Below are positions 6,671-13,406 of a DNA stretch of 13,406 nucleotides, piece by piece. This DNA comes from Candidatus Saccharimonadota bacterium (lineage in GTDB: Bacteria > Patescibacteriota > Saccharimonadia > Saccharimonadales > Saccharimonadaceae), in assembly GCA_017511405.1 (NCBI GenBank), contig JAFWKB010000001.1:1-13406 (forward strand), in the 5' to 3' direction. Position numbers and translations under genes: made by a program. The notes beneath the pieces are model-generated. The model saw nothing but the letters and a program-made list of their open reading frames with translations. It was not told where the DNA came from and searched no databases. How positions within the stretch are numbered: position 1 is the first letter of the stretch; each line of letters opens with the position of its first letter.

Positions 6671-6697
6671 CTAGCACTCTTGACAAATGAGTGCTAG
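6671..6697 (+). promoter_or_regulatory. CIRCE operator 1 (HrcA binding site)
   Basis: CTAGCACTC (6671-6679), a 9-nt spacer, then GAGTGCTAG (6689-6697) form a perfect inverted repeat. It matches the CIRCE consensus TTAGCACTC-N9-GAGTGCTAA except for the outermost base on each side, changed symmetrically. HrcA represses heat-shock genes from such sites in known bacteria. The -35 box lies in the spacer. Confidence 0.92.
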
Positions 6698-6708
6698 TTT
6701 GCTATTCT
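6680..6708 (+). promoter_or_regulatory. dnaK promoter embedded in the CIRCE operator
   Basis: TTGACA (6680-6685) fills the first six of the nine CIRCE spacer bases. After 17 nt comes TATTCT (6703-6708), a fair -10. Transcription would start near 6715, between the two operators. HrcA bound to operator 1 would directly cover the -35. Confidence 0.7.
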
Positions 6709-6719
6709 AGATATAGAAA

Positions 6720-6746
6720 TTAGCACTCTCAACTTAAGGCTGCTAA
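6720..6746 (+). promoter_or_regulatory. Degenerate CIRCE operator 2
   Basis: TTAGCACTC (6720-6728) is a perfect consensus left arm. After exactly 9 nt comes GGCTGCTAA (6738-6746), which matches the right arm GAGTGCTAA at 7 of 9 bases. It lies downstream of the predicted transcription start and ahead of the Shine-Dalgarno site (GGAG, 6762-6765). Confidence 0.7.
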
Positions 6747-6773
6747 AATTAAGCACAAAAAGGAGAATAAAAC

Positions 6774-8681
6774 ATGTCTAAAATTATTGGAATTGACTTA
6801 GGAACAACCAACTCCGCATTTGCATATATGGTCGCAGGAAAACCAGAGGTAATCACTAATGCCGAAGGCGACCGCACAACTCCTTCCGTAGTTGCTGTTA
6901 CTAAAAAAGGAGAACGTCTCGTAGGTAAAGTTGCTCAACGCCAACGCGTCACTAATCCTAAAAACACAATTTATGGAATCAAGCGCCTAATCGGTCGAAA
7001 GTTTTCCGACAAAGAGGTCCAAAAAGACCTAGAAATCATGCCTTATAAAATTGTAGAAAAAGGTTCGGGCGTTGCAGTTGAAATGGACGAAAAAACCTAC
7101 ACCCCTGAACAGATTTCTGCCATGATTCTCTCTAAAATTAAAGCCGATGCTGAGGCCTTCCTTGGAGAAAAAGTCACTGAAGCCATTATTACCGTTCCGG
7201 CATACTTTGACGATTCTCAACGTCAAGCCACTAAGGACGCAGGAAAAATCGCCGGCCTTGAAGTTAAAAGAATTATCCCTGAACCGACCGCCGCTGCGCT
7301 CGCATATGGACTTAATAAAAATGAAAACGAAAAAATTGCTGTCTTCGACCTTGGCGGTGGAACTTTTGATGTTTCCATTCTTGAACTCGGTGACGGCGTT
7401 TTTGAGGTAAAAGCCACCAATGGTGACACCCACCTAGGAGGTGAGGATTTCGATAACTGCATCGTTAACTATCTCTGCGATGAGTTTAAGAAAGAATCTG
7501 GAATTGACATCAAAAAAGAACCCGCCGCAATGCAACGCATCAAGGATGAGGCGGAAAAAGCAAAAAAAGAACTTTCCTCTGCGACCTCAACCGATATCAA
7601 TCTCCCATTCTTGACCGCAGACGCAGATGGCCCAAAACATTTCGAGTGCACACTCACTCGTGCCAAACTCGAAGAACTTGTTTCTGAACTTCTTGATCGT
7701 CTCGAAGATCCTGTAAGAAAAGCTCTCAAAGATGCAAAATTAGATACCAAAGACATTAATGAAGTTGTTATGGTTGGTGGTATGACCCGCATGCCGGCCG
7801 TCGTCGAAAAAGTTAAAAAGATTTTCGGCAAAGATCCTATGCAAGGCGTTAATCCCGATGAAGTTGTTGCTGTTGGTGCTGCAATTGAAGGTGGCGTTCT
7901 TCAGGGCGATGTAAAGGATGTTCTTCTTCTCGATGTTACCCCTCTTTCTCTTGGTATCGAAACTATGGGCGGAGTTTGTACTAAACTTATCGAAAGAAAT
8001 ACCACTATCCCTACCTCAAAGTCTCAGATTTTCTCCACTGCGGCCGACAACCAACCTCAAGTAGAAATCCACGTTCTTCAAGGCGAACGCGAAATGGCTG
8101 CAGACAACAAATCCTTAGGTCGTTTCATCCTTGACGGAATCGCTCCTGCTCCTCGCGGAATTCCCCAAATTGAAGTTACCTTCAATCTCGATGCAAATGG
8201 TATTCTTAATGTCACAGCAAAAGACAAGGGAACCGGCAAAGAACAGTCTATCACCATTCAAAATTCCGGTAATATGAGCAAAGAAGACATCGAAAAAGCT
8301 CAAAAAGAAGCTGAGCTTCACGCTGACGAGGACAAGAAAAAACGTGAGGCGATTGACGCTCGCAATATTCTTGAAAACAAAGTTTATCAATTCGAAAAAA
8401 TGCCAGAAGAGTACAAAGATAAGATTTCTGACGAGGATAAAGACACAATTAAAAAAGCCTGCGAAGCTGCTAAAGAAGTCCTAAACGATAATTCAGCCGA
8501 AAAGGATAAACTAGAAGAAGCTGCCAAGGAACTTGACAATAGGATCATGCCTATCGGTGCAAAACTTTATCAATCCGCCCAAACCGAAAACGGCACCGCT
8601 GGCACTACCGCTGAATCCGCTGCCGAAGCTAACACCTCCGACGACTCCGATGCTGTCGAAGGTGAAGTTGTCGACAAGTAA
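6774..8681 (+). CDS. dnaK: Chaperone DnaK (Hsp70)
   Basis: The 635-residue protein is a full-length cytoplasmic Hsp70 that folds client proteins using ATP, with DnaJ and GrpE. Visible marks are the N-terminal GIDLGTTNS (6-14), AYFDDSQRQATKDAG and EPTAAALAYG, FDLGGGTFDVSILE, VGGMTRMP, the interdomain linker VLLLD (383-387), the substrate domain with TPLSLGIET, and a helical lid with an acidic Ala/Thr-rich tail ending GEVVDK. The ATPase domain carries the insertion after RLIGR (about 76-98) typical of diderm-type DnaK and missing in Firmicutes. Two CIRCE-like operators and a strong Shine-Dalgarno (GGAG, 9 nt from ATG) precede it. A terminator follows, so grpE and dnaJ are not in this transcript. 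Confidence 0.97.
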   Translation: MSKIIGIDLGTTNSAFAYMVAGKPEVITNAEGDRTTPSVVAVTKKGERLVGKVAQRQRVTNPKNTIYGIKRLIGRKFSDKEVQKDLEIMPYKIVEKGSGVAVEMDEKTYTPEQISAMILSKIKADAEAFLGEKVTEAIITVPAYFDDSQRQATKDAGKIAGLEVKRIIPEPTAAALAYGLNKNENEKIAVFDLGGGTFDVSILELGDGVFEVKATNGDTHLGGEDFDNCIVNYLCDEFKKESGIDIKKEPAAMQRIKDEAEKAKKELSSATSTDINLPFLTADADGPKHFECTLTRAKLEELVSELLDRLEDPVRKALKDAKLDTKDINEVVMVGGMTRMPAVVEKVKKIFGKDPMQGVNPDEVVAVGAAIEGGVLQGDVKDVLLLDVTPLSLGIETMGGVCTKLIERNTTIPTSKSQIFSTAADNQPQVEIHVLQGEREMAADNKSLGRFILDGIAPAPRGIPQIEVTFNLDANGILNVTAKDKGTGKEQSITIQNSGNMSKEDIEKAQKEAELHADEDKKKREAIDARNILENKVYQFEKMPEEYKDKISDEDKDTIKKACEAAKEVLNDNSAEKDKLEEAAKELDNRIMPIGAKLYQSAQTENGTAGTTAESAAEANTSDDSDAVEGEVVDK

Positions 8682-8699
8682 TAATCTTCTTGCCCAGTC

Positions 8700-8730
8700 A
8701 AAATAGCCTCCCCAAAAGAGGCTATTTTTT
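8700..8730 (+). terminator. Rho-independent terminator of dnaK
   Basis: AAAATAGCCTC (8700-8710) pairs perfectly over 11 bp with GAGGCTATTTT (8718-8728), with a 7-nt loop and a T-run through 8730. It ends the dnaK transcript 19 nt past its stop. Confidence 0.92.
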
Positions 8731-8744
8731 CGTGACAAATGTAA

Positions 8745-8762
8745 TAAAACTTATGCTATAAT
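8745..8762 (+). promoter_or_regulatory. Extended -10 promoter (18-bp motif, copy 2)
   Basis: Identical to 3799-3816 over 18 bases. TATAAT (8757-8762) ends 7 nt before the A of the ATG at 8769. A weak -35 (GTGACA, 8732-8737) lies 19 nt upstream. There is no Shine-Dalgarno site, so the mRNA is likely leaderless. Confidence 0.7.
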
Positions 8763-8768
8763 TAATTC

Positions 8769-9440
8769 ATGAACAGAAAATCTTATTTCGCAAAAATTAC
8801 AACAGATAAAATTATAAGCTCCATAGCTCTTTTTTGTGTGGGGCTGTGTTTGATTGTCTGGGCCGAACAAGTAACCGATTTGATTGTCGTTGCTCTCGGG
8901 GCACTCTCGCTTCTCTATTCGTTTGTTGGGATTTTACGGTTTGTTAAAGCCTCTCCAAAAGAACGCACTAATTTTTCGCTCTTCCTTATTGTTTTGAGCT
9001 TCGTTCTTGGTCTGCTTCTGATTGCAAAAACCGACTTTGTTAAAAGCGCCATCACTATTATTATCGGTTTCTGCATAATTCTTTATAGTGTTATTTCCAT
9101 AGCTAATCTTGCCGCTATCAAAAAAGCCGCCAACCTTTCCTTTGTTGCTTTTATTTGGCCGGTCGTCACTTTAATCCTCGGTTTCCTTTGTATTTCTGGC
9201 CAATTTATTATTCCCGATCAACTCGCTCGTCTTACAGGTATTATCCTTGTTGTTTGTGCCATTGTCTACTTTGCCGGAATCGTCTCCATATCTAATCAAA
9301 TAAAAACCATAGAAAAGGCCACCGGCATCAAAGAGGCTGAGGTTGTCTCTAAAAAACCTCGGAAAAGCACGACCTCAAAAACTAAGAAAACTACAAAAAC
9401 CACAAAAACTACTAAAGCCTCGAAAAAATCCAAAAAATAG
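8769..9440 (+). CDS. HdeD/DUF308-like membrane protein with Lys/Thr-rich tail
   Basis: The 223-residue protein has about six membrane helices arranged as three hairpins (roughly 15-31, 35-58, 68-87, 90-114, 122-144, 153-175), the layout of HdeD/DUF308 proteins, which have roles in acid or stress survival in some bacteria but mostly no known function. A cytoplasmic tail (about 195-223) consists almost only of Lys, Thr and Ser with repeated K-T-T and T-K units. This may bind nucleic acid or phospholipid headgroups, or simply be a basic anchor; that is inference. Its leaderless promoter duplicates that of the six-helix protein at 3824. It ends 38 nt before the acetate kinase start. Location is firm, function unknown. 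Confidence 0.7.
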   Translation: MNRKSYFAKITTDKIISSIALFCVGLCLIVWAEQVTDLIVVALGALSLLYSFVGILRFVKASPKERTNFSLFLIVLSFVLGLLLIAKTDFVKSAITIIIGFCIILYSVISIANLAAIKKAANLSFVAFIWPVVTLILGFLCISGQFIIPDQLARLTGIILVVCAIVYFAGIVSISNQIKTIEKATGIKEAEVVSKKPRKSTTSKTKKTTKTTKTTKASKKSKK

Positions 9441-9442
9441 TT

Positions 9443-9448
9443 TATAAT
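9443..9448 (+). promoter_or_regulatory. -10 box ahead of acetate kinase
   Basis: A perfect TATAAT lies just after the stop of the previous gene. Transcription near 9455 would give a short leader with the strong Shine-Dalgarno AAAAGGAG (9467-9474). No convincing -35 is seen, so read-through from 8745 is an alternative. Confidence 0.4.
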
Positions 9449-9478
9449 ATACCTCAGTCATTCTAGAAAAGGAGAATA

Positions 9479-10747
9479 ATGAAAAATCCGCGTTTAATTT
9501 TGATTACCAATCCAGGTTCGAGCTCAAGAAAATATGCTCTTTACCGCGAAGATGAACTTCTTTGCTCTCTTCATTTTGAATTTGAAGGCAAAAAAGTTGT
9601 TTGCACTTTAAAGCGGGCCGACGAAACCAAGAAAAAACTCAAAGAAACTTTTCACGACCTAAATTCTACTGTAGGTGTCCTTAACAAAATCCTTACTGAG
9701 GAGGGATATCTCGGCGGCGTTTCTAAAATCGATGCCATCCTTGCAAGAATTGTTGCAACTGGAGAATATTTCACTGAAGACCATCTTGTCGATAAAGAAT
9801 GTCTTAAAAATCTCGAGATTGCAAAAAAACGCACTCCGCTTCACGTTCCTGTCGTCGCTAACGAAATCGAAGCTTTCGTTAAAGAATTTAAAGGAACTCC
9901 AGTTATCGCCATCTCCGATTCCTCATTTCATGCTGCTCGTCCCGAGCTTATGAAATACTACGCAATTGACAAAGAACTTGCCGACCAAGCTGAGATTAAG
10001 CGTTACGGCGCTCATGGCCTTTCTGTTGGTTCAATCGTCAATTATATGACGCGCGAAAACATTCTTCCGGAAAAACTCATCGTTTGTCACGTCGGTTCTG
10101 GCTCATCTTTAACTGCTGTCTATAAAGGCAAATCGCACGATACTACTATGGGCTACACTCCCCTTGAAGGACTTATGATGTCTACCCGCTCCGGTTCAAT
10201 TGACCCCGCCGCTGCACTTGCTATCAAACGTGCTTTGAAGATTAAGGATGACGAAGATCTCGAACAATATCTTAACAAAAAATGTGGCCTTCTTGGTGTT
10301 TCTGGTCAAACTGACGATATGCGAGAAATAATCCGCCTCCGCGACGAAGGTGATGATCGTGGTACATTTGCACATGCTATGTTTGTTTATCGTATCCAGA
10401 CCGAAATCGGCCGTATGGCTGCATCTCTCGGTGGAGTCGACGCAATCGTTTTTACGGCTACAATTGGTGAACGTTCTGCGGAAATTCGTAAATGCGTTTC
10501 CCAAAAACTTGGTTTCCTTGGCTTCGAACTAGATAACGAGAAAAACGAGTCTGAGCTCGAAAATCGCCACGAAAACATTGCTACGAAATCCTCCAAGCCT
10601 ATCTATGTCATTCGCACCGATGAGTTTGAAGAAATGATTCGCCGTGCCAAAGTTATTCTTGACGGCGATAAATGCTCCTGTTCTTGTGAATCTTGCCAAT
10701 CTGGTGATTGTGAGAACTGCGAATGCGAAGATTGCGACTGCAAATAA
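9479..10747 (+). CDS. ackA: Divergent acetate kinase with Cys-rich C-terminal tail
   Basis: The 422-residue cytoplasmic enzyme should interconvert acetyl phosphate + ADP and acetate + ATP, an ATP source in fermenters. Against the well-studied Methanosarcina enzyme, key residues remain: Asn11 (NPGSSS), Arg90, His122, Asp147 (SDSSFH), His179 (RYGAHG), Arg237 (STRSGSIDP) and Glu382. Changes are notable: the HLGNG motif is CHVGSG (203-208), putting Ser207 at the N211 position, VHGG is VATG, and GFHGTSH is GAHGLSV. So it belongs to the acetate/butyrate kinase family and substrate choice is not certain. After the family's usual end (about 397), a tail (399-422) has nine cysteines in 24 residues. 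The start is fixed by a strong Shine-Dalgarno. No phosphotransacetylase gene is in the window. Confidence 0.88.
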   Translation: MKNPRLILITNPGSSSRKYALYREDELLCSLHFEFEGKKVVCTLKRADETKKKLKETFHDLNSTVGVLNKILTEEGYLGGVSKIDAILARIVATGEYFTEDHLVDKECLKNLEIAKKRTPLHVPVVANEIEAFVKEFKGTPVIAISDSSFHAARPELMKYYAIDKELADQAEIKRYGAHGLSVGSIVNYMTRENILPEKLIVCHVGSGSSLTAVYKGKSHDTTMGYTPLEGLMMSTRSGSIDPAAALAIKRALKIKDDEDLEQYLNKKCGLLGVSGQTDDMREIIRLRDEGDDRGTFAHAMFVYRIQTEIGRMAASLGGVDAIVFTATIGERSAEIRKCVSQKLGFLGFELDNEKNESELENRHENIATKSSKPIYVIRTDEFEEMIRRAKVILDGDKCSCSCESCQSGDCENCECEDCDCK

Positions 10748-10772
10748 ATATATCACAAAACGAATAATTTCT

Positions 10773-11381
10773 ATGGAGACTCCTGAACTTCCTCAAGTAA
10801 CACCCCAAGAAACCAAAGAAATTATTCAGCTAGCGAATAAAATCCTCCTTGAACAAATCAAGGGGGATTTTGTTGAGTTTGGCTGTTATAAAGGAGAAAC
10901 CTCAGTCTTGTTTCAAAAGACCCTTCAGAACTTTCCGAATCCTCCTCGCATGCTCTATCTTTATGACTCCTTCGCTGGGCTCCCCGAAAAAACTATAGAA
11001 GATGCTTCTTCTGCTGGAACGGCCTTTAAATCTGGAGAGCTGTTCGTAACTAAACGCGAAGTAATCGAACGCTTCAAAAAACAGAATCTTCCCCTTCCAA
11101 AAATCAAGAAAGGCTTTTTTGAAAGTTTAAACCCAAACACAGATGTTCCAGAAAAGATTGCCTTTGCTTTTCTTGACGGAGATCTCTATTCTTCAATTAA
11201 AACCTCACTCGAGCTAGTTGTTCCCAAGCTTGAAGAACGGGGAATTATTATTGTTCATGATTATAATAATCCCGAGCTTCCCGGTTCATCGCGTGCCGTC
11301 GATGAGTTTCTCGCGAAGAATCCAAATTGGGCCTTCAAAAATCGGCTCTCTCTTGCTATTATGTCGAAAAAAGCATTATAA
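10773..11381 (+). CDS. TylF/MycF-like SAM-dependent methyltransferase
   Basis: The 202-residue protein is a class I methyltransferase of the TylF (macrocin O-methyltransferase) type, which methylates sugar hydroxyls in known cases. Motif GDFVEFGCYKG (31-41) is the SAM-binding loop, LYDSFAGLPE (63-72) matches the family's D-S-F-x-G-L-P, LDGDLYSS (134-141) is the acidic metal-binding motif, and VHDYNNPE with AVDEF (161-179) closes the core. It is shorter than typical TylF (about 250), mostly at the N-terminus. The substrate is unknown; cell-surface polysaccharide is a fair guess. It begins 25 nt after acetate kinase with no Shine-Dalgarno. The reading frame stays open further upstream inside acetate kinase, but homology starts near 10773, so that ATG is preferred. 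Confidence 0.82.
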   Translation: METPELPQVTPQETKEIIQLANKILLEQIKGDFVEFGCYKGETSVLFQKTLQNFPNPPRMLYLYDSFAGLPEKTIEDASSAGTAFKSGELFVTKREVIERFKKQNLPLPKIKKGFFESLNPNTDVPEKIAFAFLDGDLYSSIKTSLELVVPKLEERGIIIVHDYNNPELPGSSRAVDEFLAKNPNWAFKNRLSLAIMSKKAL

Positions 11382-11382
11382 T
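11353..11382 (+). promoter_or_regulatory. Promoter of cardiolipin synthase inside the methyltransferase end
   Basis: TTGCTA (11353-11358), an 18-nt spacer and TATAAT (11377-11382). The -10 overlaps the stop codon of the methyltransferase (11379-11381) and ends 7 nt before the ATG at 11389, which again predicts a leaderless mRNA. Confidence 0.5.
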
Positions 11383-11388
11383 AACTTT

Positions 11389-12909
11389 ATGAAACGTCTC
11401 CTTCGCAAACTTAGCGTCGTTCTAGTTGCTCTCTTTCTTGAAGGTTTAGTTCTTCTTGTCCTCTCGAGCCTTGTTTCGTCCCACGCTGCCATCCTCGAGG
11501 CAATCGTCTCCCTTATCGCGGTCTTTTTTGCGCTTACAATTGTCGACGCTCATGGAGAGACTGCTTACGAAACCCTCTGGCTTCTTTTGATTCTTATCTT
11601 TCCTCTTCCGGGACTCATTCTCTACTGGCTTTTCTCGAAAAAATCCATTCTGAACCCCCTCGGTGACCAGCTAGCCAATTCTCGAAAAAACATGCCCGAC
11701 CTCTGCGACAACCGCTTTGAACGTTATGCTACTTTAGAAAAACAAAATCTTCGTCTCGCGGAAACCTTCCGTTATATCGAGAACAAAACTGGCTTCCCTA
11801 CTCTTCCCGCCGAATCGACCGATTATTTTTCGCTTGGTGAGGAAATGTATGCTCGCATGCTAGAAGATCTCAAATCCGCCAAAAAGTATATCTTTGTCGA
11901 ATATTTTATTTTGAACCACGGCTCTATGCTTGACTCGATTCTAGAAATATTAGAGCAAAAAGCTAAGGCTGGCGTTGACGTTAGAATTCTTTACGACGAT
12001 CTTGGTTCACTTTCGACTTTTTCAGAAAACGATGCTGCTATTCTTCGCAAAAAAGGTATCAAATGTCATGCGTTTAACCCAATACTCCTTATCAGGGGCA
12101 CTATAAACAATCGTGACCACCGCAAAATTCTTATCATAGATGGAGAAATTGCCTATTCTGGAGGTATCAATCTTGCCGACGAATACATCAATAAAAAAAT
12201 GCGCTTCAAACATTGGAAGGACATTGGGTTTCGCATTGATGGTGCTCCTGTGAAAAACTATGTCAAAATGTTTGTCGAATTTTGGAATGCCTACACCCCT
12301 TCCCGTGCTCGTCTTTCTCCCCTCGATTATCTCTCCCCAACTCGCGATGTTGCCCCTGTCAAGAATGGTTTTATTCTTTCTTATTACGACTCTCCATTTA
12401 CTGAAGCCTCCATCTCAAATAATCTTTACATCGAGCTCTTGTCTCAGGCAACAAAATACGCCTGGTTTTACACCCCTTATCTAATGTTTGGAGACTCGCT
12501 CATGTCCGCTTTTGTGCGCGCTGCCGAACGGGGAATTGATGTCCGTATTTTTATGCCTGGAGTTCCCGACAAAAAACTCGTCTATCGTATGGGACGCAGT
12601 TTTTATCCAGCCTTACTAAAAGCCGGAGTTAAGATTTATGAATATTCTCCTGGCTTTTTGCACGCTAAAGCCTCTGTCGTTGATGGTAAAGTCGCTACCA
12701 TCGGCTCAGTAAACCTTGATTATCGCTCTCTCTTTCTTCATTTTGAGAATAATACTATTTTCTATAAAACCAATTTAATTAAAGATCTTGTTAAAGATTT
12801 TAAAGAAACTCAAAAGCTTTCCGTTGAACGCACCGAAAACAACTTAAAATTCTCTCGCCCCCAGAAAATCCTCAATATTCTTCTCCGGCTTTTTGCCCCT
12901 CTTTGTTAG
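11389..12909 (+). CDS. cls: Cardiolipin synthase (phospholipase D family)
   Basis: The 506-residue membrane enzyme should condense two phosphatidylglycerols into cardiolipin and glycerol. N-terminal helices at about 8-30, 34-53 and 62-82 include the PLDc_N motif (FPLPGLILYWLF). Two HKD catalytic motifs follow: HRK starting at His244 with Asp251 and GGIN, and HAK starting at His425 with an aspartate and GSVN. Both are complete, so it should be active. Length and layout match bacterial Cls. The ATG at 11389 is preferred over earlier in-frame starts because the membrane helix begins right after it and a TATAAT lies at the right distance. Its TAG stop overlaps the stop of the convergent VTT gene. 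Confidence 0.92.
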   Translation: MKRLLRKLSVVLVALFLEGLVLLVLSSLVSSHAAILEAIVSLIAVFFALTIVDAHGETAYETLWLLLILIFPLPGLILYWLFSKKSILNPLGDQLANSRKNMPDLCDNRFERYATLEKQNLRLAETFRYIENKTGFPTLPAESTDYFSLGEEMYARMLEDLKSAKKYIFVEYFILNHGSMLDSILEILEQKAKAGVDVRILYDDLGSLSTFSENDAAILRKKGIKCHAFNPILLIRGTINNRDHRKILIIDGEIAYSGGINLADEYINKKMRFKHWKDIGFRIDGAPVKNYVKMFVEFWNAYTPSRARLSPLDYLSPTRDVAPVKNGFILSYYDSPFTEASISNNLYIELLSQATKYAWFYTPYLMFGDSLMSAFVRAAERGIDVRIFMPGVPDKKLVYRMGRSFYPALLKAGVKIYEYSPGFLHAKASVVDGKVATIGSVNLDYRSLFLHFENNTIFYKTNLIKDLVKDFKETQKLSVERTENNLKFSRPQKILNILLRLFAPLC

Positions 12910-13406
12910 TTTTTGCTTTTTCTACGTTTTTCAATTCTTTTTTTGCCAAATCTTTTTTCGACAAAACTAACTATTTCTTTGTTCTTTAACGCTACTAATA
13001 CCACGATTATTCCAGAAACCCCAATCAAAATAATAGTTTTCCGATAATCACCTTCTTCTAGGCCCATTCCAATAAAATTCGTCATCACTACCGCTGGCAT
13101 CCGTCCCACAATCCAAAGCAACATGAGCTTCGGAATAGAAACCTTCGATAATCCCGCTGCGTAAGAAATTAAATCATCTGGCAATCCAGGAATTAGAAAA
13201 AAAAGAAAGAAAATCAGTCCAGCTCTCTCTTCCGGAACCTCATCAAATTTTCCGAGGTCTTTTCTTCGCAAAAGCTTTAGAATAATCCTTCTGCCATATT
13301 TTTTCGCCAAAATAAATACTATCAAAACTCCAATCGCTGAACCGATTGTCGTCCATAAAATCCCCCAAACTCCAAATAAAAATCCGCCCACCGTCCCTAC
13401 GAGATT
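12906..13406 (-). CDS. VTT-domain membrane protein (TVP38/TMEM64 type), 5' end outside window
   Basis: The frame stays open to the window edge, so the N-terminus is missing; a GTG at 13391 is internal, because the codons before it (NLVGT) continue the family motif. The visible 166 residues hold the VTT core: GGFLFGVWG near the start, a Gly-rich helix, a re-entrant loop FFLIPGLPDDLISYAAGL matching the R-x-x-P-x-x-P-x-D-x-x-S-Y-x-A-G signature, and later a G-R-x-P helix. A Lys/Arg-rich C-terminal tail ends the protein. VTT/DedA proteins in known cases move lipids (including undecaprenyl phosphate) across the membrane; TVP38-type roles are less clear. Next to cardiolipin synthase a lipid role is plausible. 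Confidence 0.82.
   Translation of the reverse strand, partial: NLVGTVGGFLFGVWGILWTTIGSAIGVLIVFILAKKYGRRIILKLLRRKDLGKFDEVPEERAGLIFFLFFLIPGLPDDLISYAAGLSKVSIPKLMLLWIVGRMPAVVMTNFIGMGLEEGDYRKTIILIGVSGIIVVLVALKNKEIVSFVEKRFGKKRIEKRRKSKN

Noticed and set aside
10673..10744. Cys-rich acetate kinase tail as a separate small gene or frameshift product
   Set aside because: It is in frame with the enzyme, with a normal stop after it and no start or binding site of its own.
10644..10772. Longer methyltransferase start inside acetate kinase
   Set aside because: The extra residues have no methyltransferase similarity and overlap the acetate kinase tail in another frame.
11218..11388. Longer cardiolipin synthase start inside the methyltransferase
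   Set aside because: The extension is the shadow of the methyltransferase; the family's membrane start and a TATAAT both point to 11389.
13389..13391. GTG as the start of the VTT protein
   Set aside because: The frame stays open to the window edge and family sequence continues upstream, so the gene is cut by the window.
1..13406. CRISPR arrays, insertion sequences, phage genes, attachment site at the tRNA
   Set aside because: No regularly spaced repeats, transposase or integrase motifs, and no duplicate of the tRNA 3' end were seen.

Overview
The window looks like a piece of a small, moderately low-GC bacterial genome. The best fit is the Candidate Phyla Radiation (Patescibacteria), most likely Saccharibacteria or a relative. 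I infer this from the mix of a PilX-like pilus protein with the N-terminal style common in that group, a lamin-tail-domain surface protein, a DUF5684 membrane protein, a HrcA/CIRCE-controlled dnaK standing alone, short intergenic gaps and apparently leaderless genes. It is not proven. The standard genetic code reads through all genes. All 13 visible stop codons are TAA (8) or TAG (5); none is TGA.

Layout: (1) 1-1986, plus strand: the 3' end of a pilus-linked or surface gene, then a PilX-like minor pilin 9 nt downstream. (2) 1994-2195: an initiator tRNA-fMet with its own strong promoter, an inverted repeat wrapped around that promoter, and a strong terminator. (3) 2205-3743, minus strand: a membrane-anchored surface protein with two lamin-tail-like domains and three Cys-x12-Cys repeats. 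(4) 3824-6141, plus strand: a tight three-gene unit of a six-helix membrane protein, an 80-residue ATP-cone-like protein, and a flavoprotein disulfide reductase homologue that has lost both redox cysteines. (5) 6193-6642: a DUF5684 membrane protein. (6) 6671-8730: dnaK behind two CIRCE-like operators, closed by a terminator. (7) 8769-12909, plus strand: an HdeD/DUF308-like membrane protein, a divergent acetate kinase with a nine-cysteine tail, a TylF-like methyltransferase and a cardiolipin synthase. (8) 12906-13406, minus strand: a VTT/TVP38-type membrane protein cut by the window end, overlapping the cardiolipin synthase stop codon tail to tail.

The genes cover surface appendages and adhesion (pilus proteins, lamin-tail protein), membrane lipid and envelope functions (cardiolipin synthase, VTT protein, small membrane proteins), energy metabolism (acetate kinase, which makes ATP from acetyl phosphate), chaperoning (DnaK) and translation initiation (tRNA-fMet). 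No mobile element, CRISPR array or phage gene is visible. The points most worth attention are the flavoprotein without its active-site disulfide in its operon, the cysteine-rich tail on acetate kinase, the non-canonical anticodon stem of the initiator tRNA, the tandem CIRCE architecture, and an identical 18-bp promoter repeated just ahead of two membrane-protein start codons.
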